Assembly: GCF_038006045.1 (NCBI RefSeq)
Contig: NZ_JBBOUK010000001.1
Span: 155,001-219,000, forward strand
Source of the DNA: Exiguobacterium sp. FSL W8-0210
Lineage (GTDB): Bacteria; Bacillota; Bacilli; Exiguobacteriales; Exiguobacteriaceae
DNA length: 64,000 bases
Direction: 5' to 3'
In this document: positions 23,241 to 30,485 of the stretch, one piece after another
Numbering within the stretch: position 1 is the first letter of the stretch
Layout: each line of letters opens with the position of its first letter
Translations under genes and position numbers: made by a program
The notes under the pieces: model-generated
Seen by the model: only the letters and a program-made list of their open reading frames with translations
What the model was told of the DNA's origin: nothing
Databases searched by the model: none

Positions 23241-24011
23241 ATGCAGAAAATTATATATTTTGATGAAGGATCAGCAACAGATATTTTACAAATTGAATAT
23301 GGTGGAGAACTAATTTCAGTTGATGAGGACAAGGGTACATTCCATTTTGGAGGTAAAGCAGAAGTGTCAGCGGAAGTAGGTGCAGGTACTAGTTTCTTTA
23401 CAGCAATCAAAGCGGCTTTTAGTACAAAGGTAAGTACTGATATATCTAATTCAAAGGATTCGCTTGTTAGCAAAACTATTTCTAATACTATATTGGCTGA
23501 TTTTTATAAACTAAGTAATAAGTTAAAAGAAGAAAATAAAATATCAATTTTTGAGAATTACAAAATTAGACCTATAAAGAATTCTTTTGCATTTTTAAAA
23601 ATGTACACTCCTTATATGAAGATAATAAAAGAAGGTTCACCATTACTAGCAGAAATGGACGATTTTGATATTCTTAATTTTGATGAGATATTAGAAAGTG
23701 CAAAAGGATATTATGAATTACTTGCGTATAAAGATGAAAAAAAAGTAATATTTAGATTTAATATTAAAGAGTTTAAAAATGCTTATAGTTTAATGGATTT
23801 ATTGAGAATGCAGCTTAATTATTATGCAGTTGAAGTGGGATTAGCAAAAGAAAAAGAATTTAATATTGAAAATGAAATGGACATTGATTCGCAATCTACT
23901 AGAATTACAGCGAGTGAAATTTTAGAAGGTGGACAAAATAATTCGGAAGAAACTTTAAAAGTTTATGATGTTATTTTAGCCGGTGTGGAGGCAAAAATAA
24001 TTGAAGATTAG
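23241..24011 (+). CDS. DUF6414-like protein, first gene of an unfamiliar three-gene module
   Basis: 256 residues, function unknown. The N-terminus MQKIIYFDEGSATDILQIEYGGEL resembles the DUF6414 family as I remember it; this was not searched. The next stretch is Gly/Ala/Ser rich (about 35-70: FGGKAEVSAEVGAGTSFFTA), then a helix rich in Ser/Lys, then an alpha/beta C-terminal half with a hydrophobic YYAVEVGL strand. No enzyme motif, signal peptide or membrane helix is visible. GGAGGG precedes the ATG. Its last 11 bp overlap the TTG start of the AAA+ gene, so the two are probably coupled and act together. The very low GC content matches the island. A sensor or regulatory role is a guess from its position beside an ATPase and an HKD protein. 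Confidence 0.6.
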   Translation: MQKIIYFDEGSATDILQIEYGGELISVDEDKGTFHFGGKAEVSAEVGAGTSFFTAIKAAFSTKVSTDISNSKDSLVSKTISNTILADFYKLSNKLKEENKISIFENYKIRPIKNSFAFLKMYTPYMKIIKEGSPLLAEMDDFDILNFDEILESAKGYYELLAYKDEKKVIFRFNIKEFKNAYSLMDLLRMQLNYYAVEVGLAKEKEFNIENEMDIDSQSTRITASEILEGGQNNSEETLKVYDVILAGVEAKIIED

Positions 24012-25086
24012 TATTTTTAATGGTCCTAAAAAGGAATTTGACAAGATAATACCTAAAGAAAACTATTTAACTCTTGCAATGTTAGTTAGACTAATTGATT
24101 CAAAAGAGAGTTCAACGGAGGATTTGCTAAATCAGTATGATTTTCTTGTAATACATTCGGATGAGTATGCAGGTGTAGCAGATTTTTTTATTGAAGGATT
24201 TTTAATTTATAGTTTATTATTTGCTGAAAAATTAGGTTATGATGAGATACATCTTCATAATCCACCAGCAAAAATATTACATCAGATAGAAATTTCCAAA
24301 AACAACTTAGATGTTACAGTATGCAATCATGAATATAAAAAAATAAAGATAGAGCATTTGAAATCTATAAAAAATGATTTTGATAAAGTTATTTATGGAC
24401 AACAAAATGTGAAAAACGAACTTTTAACTTCATTATATAGTTTAACAAATGAAGGGACAAAAAAGCCTACAGTGATTATGTTTTATGGTCCAACAAGTGT
24501 TGGGAAAACCGAAACAGCTAAGTTTGTAAATAAGGTTATAAATTCAAATAAAACTTTGTTTAGAAAACAATTATCTATGTTTCATAGCGAAAATTTTATG
24601 AATTATATATTTGGGGATAAAAGTAGTTCTTTCGCTAAAGATTTATTAGATAGAGAAACAAATGTTATTTTATTAGATGAGTTTGACAAAGCACATCCTA
24701 TGTTTTATAGCGCATTTTATCAATTGTTTGATGAAGGAGTATATACCGATAAATTTTATGATGTGAATTTAGAAAATATTGTTATATTTTGCACTTCTAA
24801 CTATTTAAATGAAAATGAAATAAGGAAAAACCTGGGGGATCCGATATATTCTAGATTTGATCATTTTATTAAATTTGAAGAACTTAATAGGGCAGCTAAA
24901 GAAGAAATTATTGATAGCGTGTATGCAGAAGAACTAATCAAATACAATAAAGAGGATCAAAAGCTGATTAATGAACAAAACATAAAAAATAAATTAAAGG
25001 AACGATCATCAGCGTTAAATAATGCAAGAGAAATCAGGAAAATTATGATTCAAGTAATGTCACATATACTTATTGAAAAACTTTAA
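24001..25086 (+). CDS. AAA+ ATPase of the Clp/HSP100 type with a novel N-terminal domain
   Basis: 361 residues. Residues 1-130 form an alpha/beta domain I do not recognise (strands KISIFNG, DFLVIHSDE, DEIHLHN). Residues about 135-361 are an AAA+ module like the second Clp ring domain: IYGQQNV near 131-137, Walker A GPTSVGKT (163-170), Walker B VILLDEFDK (222-230), sensor 1 TSN (265-267), arginine finger in IYSRFD (Arg 285) and sensor-2-like NAREIRKI. No ClpP-docking loop or protease domain is evident. The start is TTG at 24001, with GGAGG 9 nt ahead inside the upstream gene. All ATPase residues are present. It is likely the energy-using core of the module, perhaps remodelling or assembling its partners. 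Confidence 0.8.
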   Translation: MKISIFNGPKKEFDKIIPKENYLTLAMLVRLIDSKESSTEDLLNQYDFLVIHSDEYAGVADFFIEGFLIYSLLFAEKLGYDEIHLHNPPAKILHQIEISKNNLDVTVCNHEYKKIKIEHLKSIKNDFDKVIYGQQNVKNELLTSLYSLTNEGTKKPTVIMFYGPTSVGKTETAKFVNKVINSNKTLFRKQLSMFHSENFMNYIFGDKSSSFAKDLLDRETNVILLDEFDKAHPMFYSAFYQLFDEGVYTDKFYDVNLENIVIFCTSNYLNENEIRKNLGDPIYSRFDHFIKFEELNRAAKEEIIDSVYAEELIKYNKEDQKLINEQNIKNKLKERSSALNNAREIRKIMIQVMSHILIEKL

Positions 25087-25133
25087 ATATAATTTTGAAA
25101 TTTTTGATTATAAAAATAAAAGTGGGTGAAATT

Positions 25134-25883
25134 ATGAATGAAAGCCAATTTTTGAGAACAATGATAGAGACTTTAAAATGGGATGGAGAAGACTACGAGC
25201 ATAGAGAAAAAATACTTAGCATTTTACGTTATGCCGAGATAGATTTTGAAAAGACAACAAATTTCACCAGAAAATCTTATCAGTATTATGAAAATATAAT
25301 CATTAGAATAAGAATACCGATGTTGAAAGAAGCAAAAAGATTAATTGAATCTTTTAGAAAGTTAGTATCTTATATTTATAGAGAGACAGAAGAATATGCT
25401 TTAGGAAGTGTGCTTATTAAGCCTAAACCTGTTGAAGGGCAAGATATTGATAGAAATGAACATTCTGTTGCGTTTGAAGAAATCCGAGAAGAAATTATAC
25501 AAGGTATACGAATTGCAAAATATGTTATTTGGGCGTCTATTGCATGGTTTACAGACAGAGTAATTTACGAAGAGCTTTTATCTAAGAAAAAAGAAGGAAT
25601 ACAGATTAGAATTGTGACTTCAGACGTGTCTAACAATGATAGATTAAAAAACGAATTAATACGTGACTTCAATGCTTTATTTGTACCTGGATTTGGAGCT
25701 TATGGATATAATCTTGTACATAATAAATTTTGCATTGTGGATTTCGAATTTGTAATGCATGGCTCGTATAATTGGACCTATGCTGCTGAGTATAATGATG
25801 AAACTTGGATTACTTCAATAGATAAAGAACTTGTTGCCGAATTTGCGGAAGAATTTAAGAAACTATATATAAAATATCTTTAG
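25134..25883 (+). CDS. phospholipase-D-like (single HKD) protein, probable nuclease or effector
   Basis: 249 residues from ATG 25134 (ribosome site GGGTGA); an upstream in-frame TTG at 25095 has none. Residues 1-95 are charged and helical with no known motif. From about 108 on lies a PLD-type fold: the strand YVIWASIAWFTD, IQIRIVTSD, then HNKFCIVD (H196, K198, D203) giving one HxKx4D motif, followed by GSYNWT and NDET. One HKD per chain implies a dimer, as in the Nuc/BfiI-type nucleases. No signal peptide, so it acts in the cytoplasm. Lies 47 bp after the ATPase. The combination with an ATPase suggests a regulated nuclease or lipase effector; the substrate is unknown. Confidence 0.78.
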   Translation: MNESQFLRTMIETLKWDGEDYEHREKILSILRYAEIDFEKTTNFTRKSYQYYENIIIRIRIPMLKEAKRLIESFRKLVSYIYRETEEYALGSVLIKPKPVEGQDIDRNEHSVAFEEIREEIIQGIRIAKYVIWASIAWFTDRVIYEELLSKKKEGIQIRIVTSDVSNNDRLKNELIRDFNALFVPGFGAYGYNLVHNKFCIVDFEFVMHGSYNWTYAAEYNDETWITSIDKELVAEFAEEFKKLYIKYL

Positions 25884-25901
25884 TTTAAATTTGTATACAT
25901 T

Positions 25902-25924
25902 AAGATTTTAATCAATCTTTTTTA
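25902..25924 (+). terminator. terminator of the three-gene module
   Basis: AAGATT (25902-25907) pairs with AATCTT (25914-25919) around TTAATC, followed by further T. Weak stem but well placed 19 bp after the stop codon. Confidence 0.55.
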
Positions 25925-25948
25925 TAAAAACAAAATGTCTTAAATAGG

Positions 25949-25997
25949 AAACCCACGCATTTTGATCAAACTTTGTTCAAAACGTGTGGGTTTCTTC
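25949..25997 (+). terminator. strong hairpin at the island edge
   Basis: Stem AAACCCACGC (25949) against GTGTGGGTTT (ending 25993), extended inward by TTTTG / CAAAA. The loop contains GATCAAACT, as in the terminator beside glmS. Confidence 0.7.
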
Positions 25998-26050
25998 TAT
26001 ATATAAAACCAACGTTTGCCACATCCTTTTAATCAAACTTTATTCCAAAC
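25960..26050 (+). repeat. two 24-bp direct repeats containing (G/A)ATCAAACTTT
   Basis: 25960-25983 and 26027-26050 match at 21 of 24 positions. A third related copy is the loop region of the terminator next to glmS (12267-12289). They therefore flank the accessory island. Confidence 0.7.
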
Positions 26051-26093
26051 CAACACGATAGGCGCGAAAGTGTCTGCCGTTTGGGGTTTTTTA
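26045..26093 (+). terminator. candidate terminator or attenuator ahead of the next gene
   Basis: CCAAAC (26045-26050) can pair with GTTTGG (26079-26084), with inner ACAC/GTGT and GGC/GCC pairs, then a T run. It lies 18 bp before a start codon, so it could act on that gene's leader. The fold is branched and uncertain. Confidence 0.4.
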
Positions 26094-26110
26094 TATAGGA
26101 GGACAACAAG

Positions 26111-26677
26111 ATGAATCGATGGATCGCCGCATTTCCTAAACGATATGAACAGGACGTCCGAATCGTCCAAGCGTGTCTACCGTTTGCTTGGACGCGTTTA
26201 TCACCCGGGGCGATCGAAGTAAATACAGAGCACGACCAGATACAGATTCCGACTCGCTTATATGTACCAGAGGTTGACTCGGAGCGGATTAAACAACTGA
26301 CGTCGACTCAAAAAACGATGTTATTTTGCCTTTACACCCGTCACCATGATGGTCACATCCGTGAACGTTATCTCCGTCAGTTACTCAAAACAAATCAACA
26401 AGATGAATGGATACTCATCTATATTCTTGAACTTGCTAGTGAATACGTCTGTGAAATCGTTGATATCATCGTACCCGCAATCGAGCAATGGGATCTGGAA
26501 GTGAAGCGGCGATTCGTCTCCAATGATCCGGCATACATGAAGCGGATCGAAGACCGGATGATCAGTTACTGGAATGCTTATTACCGCTCAAATAGCGAAC
26601 GACGATCTGAAGCGAACTACCCTGGCTTTCAGATTATAAAATCGTTACGGGAGAATACTTCGGTGGAGGAAGTGTGA
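26111..26677 (+). CDS. conserved hypothetical protein
   Basis: 188 residues with host-like codon use; not recognised. It has no signal peptide, membrane helix or catalytic motif that I can name. The protein is basic and aromatic-rich with a helical C-terminal half (EYVCEIVDIIVPAIEQWDLEVKRRF region in pieces, then RMISYWNAYYRSN). AGGAGG precedes the ATG at a good distance. It is the first gene past the accessory island and may be co-transcribed with the following hydrolase 23 bp downstream. In related genomes lacking the island it would be expected right after glmS. Confidence 0.75.
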   Translation: MNRWIAAFPKRYEQDVRIVQACLPFAWTRLSPGAIEVNTEHDQIQIPTRLYVPEVDSERIKQLTSTQKTMLFCLYTRHHDGHIRERYLRQLLKTNQQDEWILIYILELASEYVCEIVDIIVPAIEQWDLEVKRRFVSNDPAYMKRIEDRMISYWNAYYRSNSERRSEANYPGFQIIKSLRENTSVEEV

Positions 26678-26700
26678 AGAGATAAAAAGGAGATGCGCGC

Positions 26701-27468
26701 ATGATCACAAAATCAAAGGATCTGTACTTAGAAGGACCCGGACCTGCTGTTTTGCTGTTACATAGCTTTACCGGGAGTGCGAACGAGATGCGGGGACTAG
26801 CTCGTTTTTTACATGCAGCCGGCTATACCTGTTACGCGCCTAATTATGCTGGGCACGGGGAATCGCCGGAGCGCTTGTTTGCGACGACGATCGAAGACGT
26901 CTGGCAGTCCGCGCAAGACGGATGCGCCTTTTTACATGAGCAAGGGCACAAAGACTTCTTTTTGATTGGGCAATCACTCGGTGGGGTGATGGCTCTTCGA
27001 CTGGCAGAACAGTCAGGATGTGCCGGACTCATCATACTCTCGACGCCGATTCTTGAGCGGACGATTGCCGGACTCGAGCACCGCGTCCTTCGTTATACGG
27101 AACGGTATTTTCAATTTGACGATCGTTCGCCGGAGTGGATCGCAGACTTTGTCGACCGTCATTTTCCACGCCCAGAAAAAGACTTACGAGCACTGCAACA
27201 GTTCATCCTCGACACAGGAGTCGTCTTGCCGAAGATCACACAGCCCATCGCTCTATTCCTTGGCGCCTTAGATGATGCCGTCTATCATGCAAGTCTCGAG
27301 CGAATCGAAACGACAGTGCCGAGCCGAGATCAGAAAAAGGTCCTTCTTCCGAACAGTAAACATCTACTGACACTCGATCGGGATAAACAACGTTTGTTCG
27401 AAGAAATCCTCATCTTCTTGAAGACGCATCCGGTAGAATCCTTGAAACCATCATCTGCTGTGCAGTAG
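26701..27468 (+). CDS. alpha/beta hydrolase, carboxylesterase or monoacylglycerol lipase type
   Basis: 255 residues with the complete serine hydrolase triad: oxyanion LLHSFTG (about 19-25), nucleophile elbow GQSLGG (Ser about 92), Asp in GALDDAVY (about 199) and His in NSKHLLTLD (about 221). The cap region is short as in the Bacillus/Geobacillus Est30-type carboxylesterases and bacterial monoacylglycerol lipases, which share this pattern. Cytoplasmic, no signal peptide. AGGAG precedes the ATG. Natural substrate unknown; short acyl esters are likely. Confidence 0.87.
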   Translation: MITKSKDLYLEGPGPAVLLLHSFTGSANEMRGLARFLHAAGYTCYAPNYAGHGESPERLFATTIEDVWQSAQDGCAFLHEQGHKDFFLIGQSLGGVMALRLAEQSGCAGLIILSTPILERTIAGLEHRVLRYTERYFQFDDRSPEWIADFVDRHFPRPEKDLRALQQFILDTGVVLPKITQPIALFLGALDDAVYHASLERIETTVPSRDQKKVLLPNSKHLLTLDRDKQRLFEEILIFLKTHPVESLKPSSAVQ

Positions 27469-27506
27469 GCTAAATAGGTAAGCGATACGTGAAAGGGGAA
27501 GGGATC

Positions 27507-28106
27507 ATGCGAATTTTAGTAGTAGGAGCAAGCGGAACGATTGGGCAGGCAGTCGTCGAACGGTTGAGTGAGCGTCATGACATCATTCGTGCCGGACGAA
27601 GCGGAGCGGATGTGCAAGTCGACATCACATCAGAAGAAAGCATTCGGGCGATGTATGAAACAGTCGGTTCTGTTGATGCTGTTATCAGTGCCACAGGTGG
27701 CGCTCATTTTGGTCCATTGCCGGACTTAACACCGGAGCTTAATCAAATTGGAATCGACAGTAAACTAAAAGGTCAGGTCAATCTGGTCCTACTTGGTTTA
27801 CCGTCAGTACGAGACGGAGGAAGCTTTACGCTGACGACCGGCATCATGATGGACGATCCGATTCGCCAAGGCGCATCTGCTGCTCTTGCGAACGGTGGGG
27901 TTAAAGCGTTCGTTCATGCAGCAGCAATCGAGATGCCACGAGGTATTCGAATCAACAGCGTCAGTCCGAACGTACTGATTGAGTCGCTCGAGAAGTACGG
28001 ACCCTTCTTCCGTGGTTTTGAAGCCGTTCCGGCGTCACGTGTCGCGACCGCGTTCGAAAAGAGTGTCGAAGGGGCGCAGACGGGGCAAAATTACGAAGTC
28101 TATTAA
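27507..28106 (+). CDS. short-chain dehydrogenase/reductase
   Basis: 199 residues from ATG 27507, chosen because GGGGAAGGG precedes it; an upstream GTG at 27489 is less likely. The N-terminal Rossmann nucleotide motif is GASGTIG (about 7-13), and SATGG marks the second strand. The usual YxxxK catalytic pair is not evident: the expected site reads GGVKAFVHAAAIE, as in the short SDR group (e.g. YciK/FabG-like short reductases) with altered active sites. The substrate is unknown. Its transcription terminator is split by an IS3 element immediately downstream. Confidence 0.82.
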   Translation: MRILVVGASGTIGQAVVERLSERHDIIRAGRSGADVQVDITSEESIRAMYETVGSVDAVISATGGAHFGPLPDLTPELNQIGIDSKLKGQVNLVLLGLPSVRDGGSFTLTTGIMMDDPIRQGASAALANGGVKAFVHAAAIEMPRGIRINSVSPNVLIESLEKYGPFFRGFEAVPASRVATAFEKSVEGAQTGQNYEVY

Positions 28107-28111
28107 ATAAA

Positions 28112-28124
28112 AAAGCAGGTAGCG
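28112..28124 (+). terminator. left arm of a bidirectional terminator split by an IS
   Basis: AAAGCAGGTAGCG (28112-28124) complements CGCTATCTGCTTT (29594-29606) on the far side of the IS3 element, with one G-U pair. Without the IS the arms would form a hairpin flanked by A and T runs between the SDR gene and the convergent small membrane gene. Confidence 0.75.
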
Positions 28125-28137
28125 AAAATAAACTGTA

Positions 28138-28183
28138 CCCTGAGTAGTAGACACTAAAAAAAAGTCTACTGCTCAGGGTTTTT
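28138..28183 (+). terminator. terminator carried inside the IS3 left end
   Basis: CCCTGAGTAGTAGAC pairs with GTCTACTGCTCAGGG (one mismatch) around an A-rich loop, followed by TTTTTG. It would block readthrough from the SDR gene into the transposase. Confidence 0.8.
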
Positions 28184-28221
28184 GTGTACACTGGACTAAA
28201 TCATATTGGGAGTGAATTCGA

Positions 28222-28638
28222 GTGTCGAAGAAGATGTTTACGTCAAAAGAAATAGATGCGCTAGCCGCAAATCCTTACGTTAAATCTGTGAGCCCGAAAG
28301 GGATCACGTATACAGATGAGTTCAAGGAACTCTTTATAGCACAGACGTTGGAAGGGAAGTTCCCTGTGGAAATCTTCCGGGGATGTGGATTCGATGTGGA
28401 GGTACTCGGTGAACGGCGTATGAGTTCTTGTAAAAATCGCTGGACACGGGCTTACCGAAAAGATGGGGTAATGGGGCTACGCGATACACGATCAAGTAAT
28501 TCAGGAAGGTGGAGAGATAGAGAACTGTCTACAGAAGAACGGTACGCGAAGCTCGAGGCCGAAAACAAGCTGTTGAAAGCAGAGGTCGAACTATTAAAGG
28601 AGATCCGCCTGGCGGAAGGGAGAGGAAAGCTGGACTAA
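28222..28638 (+). CDS. IS3-family transposase OrfA
   Basis: 138 residues starting at GTG. It contains a helix-turn-helix region (about 30-75, with CKNRWTRAYRKDGVMGL) and a C-terminal leucine-zipper-like heptad stretch (YAKLEAENKLLKAEVELLKE, about 107-127) for oligomer formation. OrfB lies in the -1 frame and stays open through the orfA 3' end, so a frameshifted OrfAB fusion is expected. I could not fix the slippery site. Confidence 0.9.
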   Translation: MSKKMFTSKEIDALAANPYVKSVSPKGITYTDEFKELFIAQTLEGKFPVEIFRGCGFDVEVLGERRMSSCKNRWTRAYRKDGVMGLRDTRSSNSGRWRDRELSTEERYAKLEAENKLLKAEVELLKEIRLAEGRGKLD

Positions 28639-28688
28639 GCACATCGCAAAAATATGAGCTGATTCAAGGTGTCATCATCAAGCACAAA

Positions 28689-29549
28689 ATGAAGGGGATG
28701 GTCAGCCATCTCTGTCAGGTGGCCGGGGTGTCACGTCAGGGATACCACGCCTATTTCTCGGAACGGAGGAGACAGATCAGACAGGAGCGCGAATCGAGAG
28801 ACATGGCTCTTCGTGACTTCGTTCTGAAGGCGTTCCACTTCAAGAAGCGCAAGAAGGGTGCTAGGCAGATCAAGATGGTGCTGTCTGGTCATTTCGGTGT
28901 GACGATGAACCTGAAGTGCATCCGACGTATCATGCGGAAATACAACATCGTGTGTCCAATCCGTAAGGCGAAACCATACAAACGGCTCATTAAGGCGACC
29001 GCCGAGCACCGGGTGGTGCCGAACCACCTCAAACGCGAGTTCAAACAGGGCACGCCCTATAAGGTGCTTCTCACCGATATCACCTACATATTTTACGGGA
29101 ACGGTAAGCGGGCCTATCTTTCGACCATCGTGGATGGTTCGACCAATGAGGTATTGGCGCATCAACTCTCTGAGAACATCAATCTCGACATTGTATTGGA
29201 CACGTTGAAGCGTTTACGGAAGAACCGGAGGATTCGCTTGGACAAGGACGCATTCATCCATTCAGATCAAGGAGGGCACTACACGAGCCCGACCTACCAG
29301 AAAGAGGTGAAGCGTATGAAGCTAGGTCAATCCATGTCCCGACGGGGCAACTGTTGGGATAACGCTGTCCAGGAATCATTCTTTGGGCATTTCAAGGATA
29401 TCGTCGAGTTAAAGGCCTGTACCACGTTCGATTCACTACAGCGTGAAATCCGAAAAGCCATTAACTATTACAACCATCATCGTTATCAATGGAACATGAA
29501 AAAGATGACTCCCGTACAGTACAGGAATCATCTCCTTGAAGCAGCATAA
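28689..29549 (+). CDS. IS3-family transposase OrfB (catalytic part)
   Basis: 286 residues from an internal ATG; in life probably made as the C-terminal part of OrfAB by -1 frameshifting, as the frame is open back to about 28581. The DDE core has DITYI (first Asp), HSDQGGHY (second Asp) and NAVQESFFGHFK (Glu), then the YNHHRYQWNMKKMTPVQYR tail typical of IS150-group transposases. Intact. Confidence 0.94.
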   Translation: MKGMVSHLCQVAGVSRQGYHAYFSERRRQIRQERESRDMALRDFVLKAFHFKKRKKGARQIKMVLSGHFGVTMNLKCIRRIMRKYNIVCPIRKAKPYKRLIKATAEHRVVPNHLKREFKQGTPYKVLLTDITYIFYGNGKRAYLSTIVDGSTNEVLAHQLSENINLDIVLDTLKRLRKNRRIRLDKDAFIHSDQGGHYTSPTYQKEVKRMKLGQSMSRRGNCWDNAVQESFFGHFKDIVELKACTTFDSLQREIRKAINYYNHHRYQWNMKKMTPVQYRNHLLEAA

Positions 29550-29593
29550 GTTTTTTTATTAATGTCCTTTACATGGGGTACAGATTAAAAAAT

Positions 29594-29606
29594 CGCTATC
29601 TGCTTT
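29594..29606 (-). terminator. right arm of the split bidirectional terminator
   Basis: CGCTATCTGCTTT followed by TTTT on the plus strand; partner of 28112-28124. It lies 2 bp past the stop of the minus-strand small membrane gene, which has now lost its hairpin partner. Confidence 0.7.
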
Positions 29607-29608
29607 TT

Positions 29609-29782
29609 TTACAGACCGGATAGGACATAACGTTCGATCCCGAATAGTAATAGAGTGATCCCGAGACAAATGAGTAAGTTGCGTACGAACCAGCGACCTG
29701 TCATCGTCCGGTTCATGATCAGTTTCTCCAGTGTCAGATTGACGAGAAGCACACATAAGAAGATGACGCCAAACCAAATCAT
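29609..29782 (-). CDS. small membrane protein, two predicted helices
   Basis: 57 residues from ATG at 29782, chosen because AAGGAAAGGA lies 9 nt ahead; a longer in-frame start adds an Arg-rich stretch without a ribosome site. Two hydrophobic segments, about residues 2-20 (IWFGVIFLCVLLVNLTL) and 33-52 (NLLICLGITLLLFGI), are separated by a basic loop (MNRTMTGRWFVR), so both ends are likely outside or both inside. I do not recognise the family. It is convergent with the SDR gene and shared its terminator before the IS arrived. Confidence 0.65.
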   Translation of the reverse strand: MIWFGVIFLCVLLVNLTLEKLIMNRTMTGRWFVRNLLICLGITLLLFGIERYVLSGL

Positions 29783-29905
29783 CCAGACACATCCTTTCCT
29801 TCTTCTTAACGAATCCAACAGCTAAAAGGTTTCGCGTCTGTCAGGAGCAGGAAATCATTCAGATGAACGGGAAGGAAACAAGCAGTCGATTTTACAAGGA
29901 GGAAC

Positions 29906-30472
29906 ATGACGATGAAACAAGCGGTGCTAGTGATTGATTTTCAACAGGAACTTGTTGACGGGAACACGGAAGAACGTCCGGTATACTTAAAAGAACAAGT
30001 CGCGCATGTCATCGAAGCGGTCGTACTCGAAGCAGACGATCGGAACATCCCGGTCGTTTTCATTCGGGATCTGGACGTCGCTGGCGGAACAGGACCCGGG
30101 TTTGCAGTCCATGACTCGATTCCCGTTCCAGCGTCCAGTGTCACGTTCGATAAAGCGGCGACGAATGCGTTTCATGGCACCCCCTTGCTCGATCATCTAC
30201 AGCAAGCATCGATTGAACATCTGATCGTCTTAGGCTGTAAGACGGAACACTGCATCGATACCGCGGTGCGCAGTGCGACGGTGCACGGCTTTGATGTCAC
30301 ACTCGTCGCCGACGGGCATACGACGAACGGCTCCGATGTCCTGACGCCGGAGCAAATGATCGCCCACCACAATCAAGTCTTGCATGGTCATTATAACGTC
30401 GAACACTTTGCGATCGTTCGTCCGTCAACGGAAGATGTCTTCACCCCAACCCACAATGACTACCGGACATGA
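29906..30472 (+). CDS. isochorismatase-family cysteine hydrolase
   Basis: 188 residues with the cysteine hydrolase triad: Asp in LVIDFQQ (about 11), Lys in FDKAATNAFHGT (about 84), and Cys in LGCKTEHCID (about 117), with the cis-peptide-type VL-GCKTE turn. Members hydrolyse isochorismate, nicotinamide or other amides; the substrate is not told by the sequence. AAGGAGG precedes the ATG. It is followed within 13 bp by a GNAT gene and then an APH-type gene with overlapping ends, suggesting one transcript. Confidence 0.87.
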   Translation: MTMKQAVLVIDFQQELVDGNTEERPVYLKEQVAHVIEAVVLEADDRNIPVVFIRDLDVAGGTGPGFAVHDSIPVPASSVTFDKAATNAFHGTPLLDHLQQASIEHLIVLGCKTEHCIDTAVRSATVHGFDVTLVADGHTTNGSDVLTPEQMIAHHNQVLHGHYNVEHFAIVRPSTEDVFTPTHNDYRT

Positions 30473-30485
30473 AGAGGAGAATAAG

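Larger units (their letters stand above)
12193..26100 (+). mobile_element. remnant of a Tn7-like transposon (AT-rich accessory island at attTn7)
   Basis: The island starts about 25 bp past the glmS stop, the classical attTn7 distance, at a possible TGT terminus (12193-12195). It carries repeats like transposase sites, a truncated tnsE reading in the same direction as glmS as in Tn7, then hsdMSR and a three-gene module as cargo. Base composition drops clearly compared with glmS and with the genes from 26111 on. tnsA, tnsB, tnsC and tnsD are absent. No convincing left end or target duplication was found, so the right boundary is where host-like composition returns. Confidence 0.55.
28133..29583 (+). 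mobile_element. IS3-family insertion sequence (IS150-like)
   Basis: Ends CTGTACCC (28133) and GGGTACAG (ending 29583) form the inverted repeats, imperfect further in. About 1.45 kb with two overlapping-frame genes, orfB in the -1 frame relative to orfA. Inserted in the loop of a bidirectional terminator. Both frames are open, so it may be active. Confidence 0.87.

Noticed and set aside
25928..25943. AAAACAAAATGTCTTA as an inverted copy of the 20-bp end repeats (Tn7 left end)
   Set aside because: Matches only about 12 of 16 degenerate positions in very AT-rich DNA; no ACA terminus or duplication follows.
29559..29792. Minus-strand 77-codon frame overlapping the small membrane gene
   Set aside because: Polar composition, no ribosome site; the overlapping frame with two hydrophobic helices and AAGGAAAGGA is preferred.
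30384..30485. 34-residue extension of the GNAT protein at 30486
   Set aside because: Lies inside the isochorismatase-like gene in another frame; the GAGGAG site supports ATG 30486.
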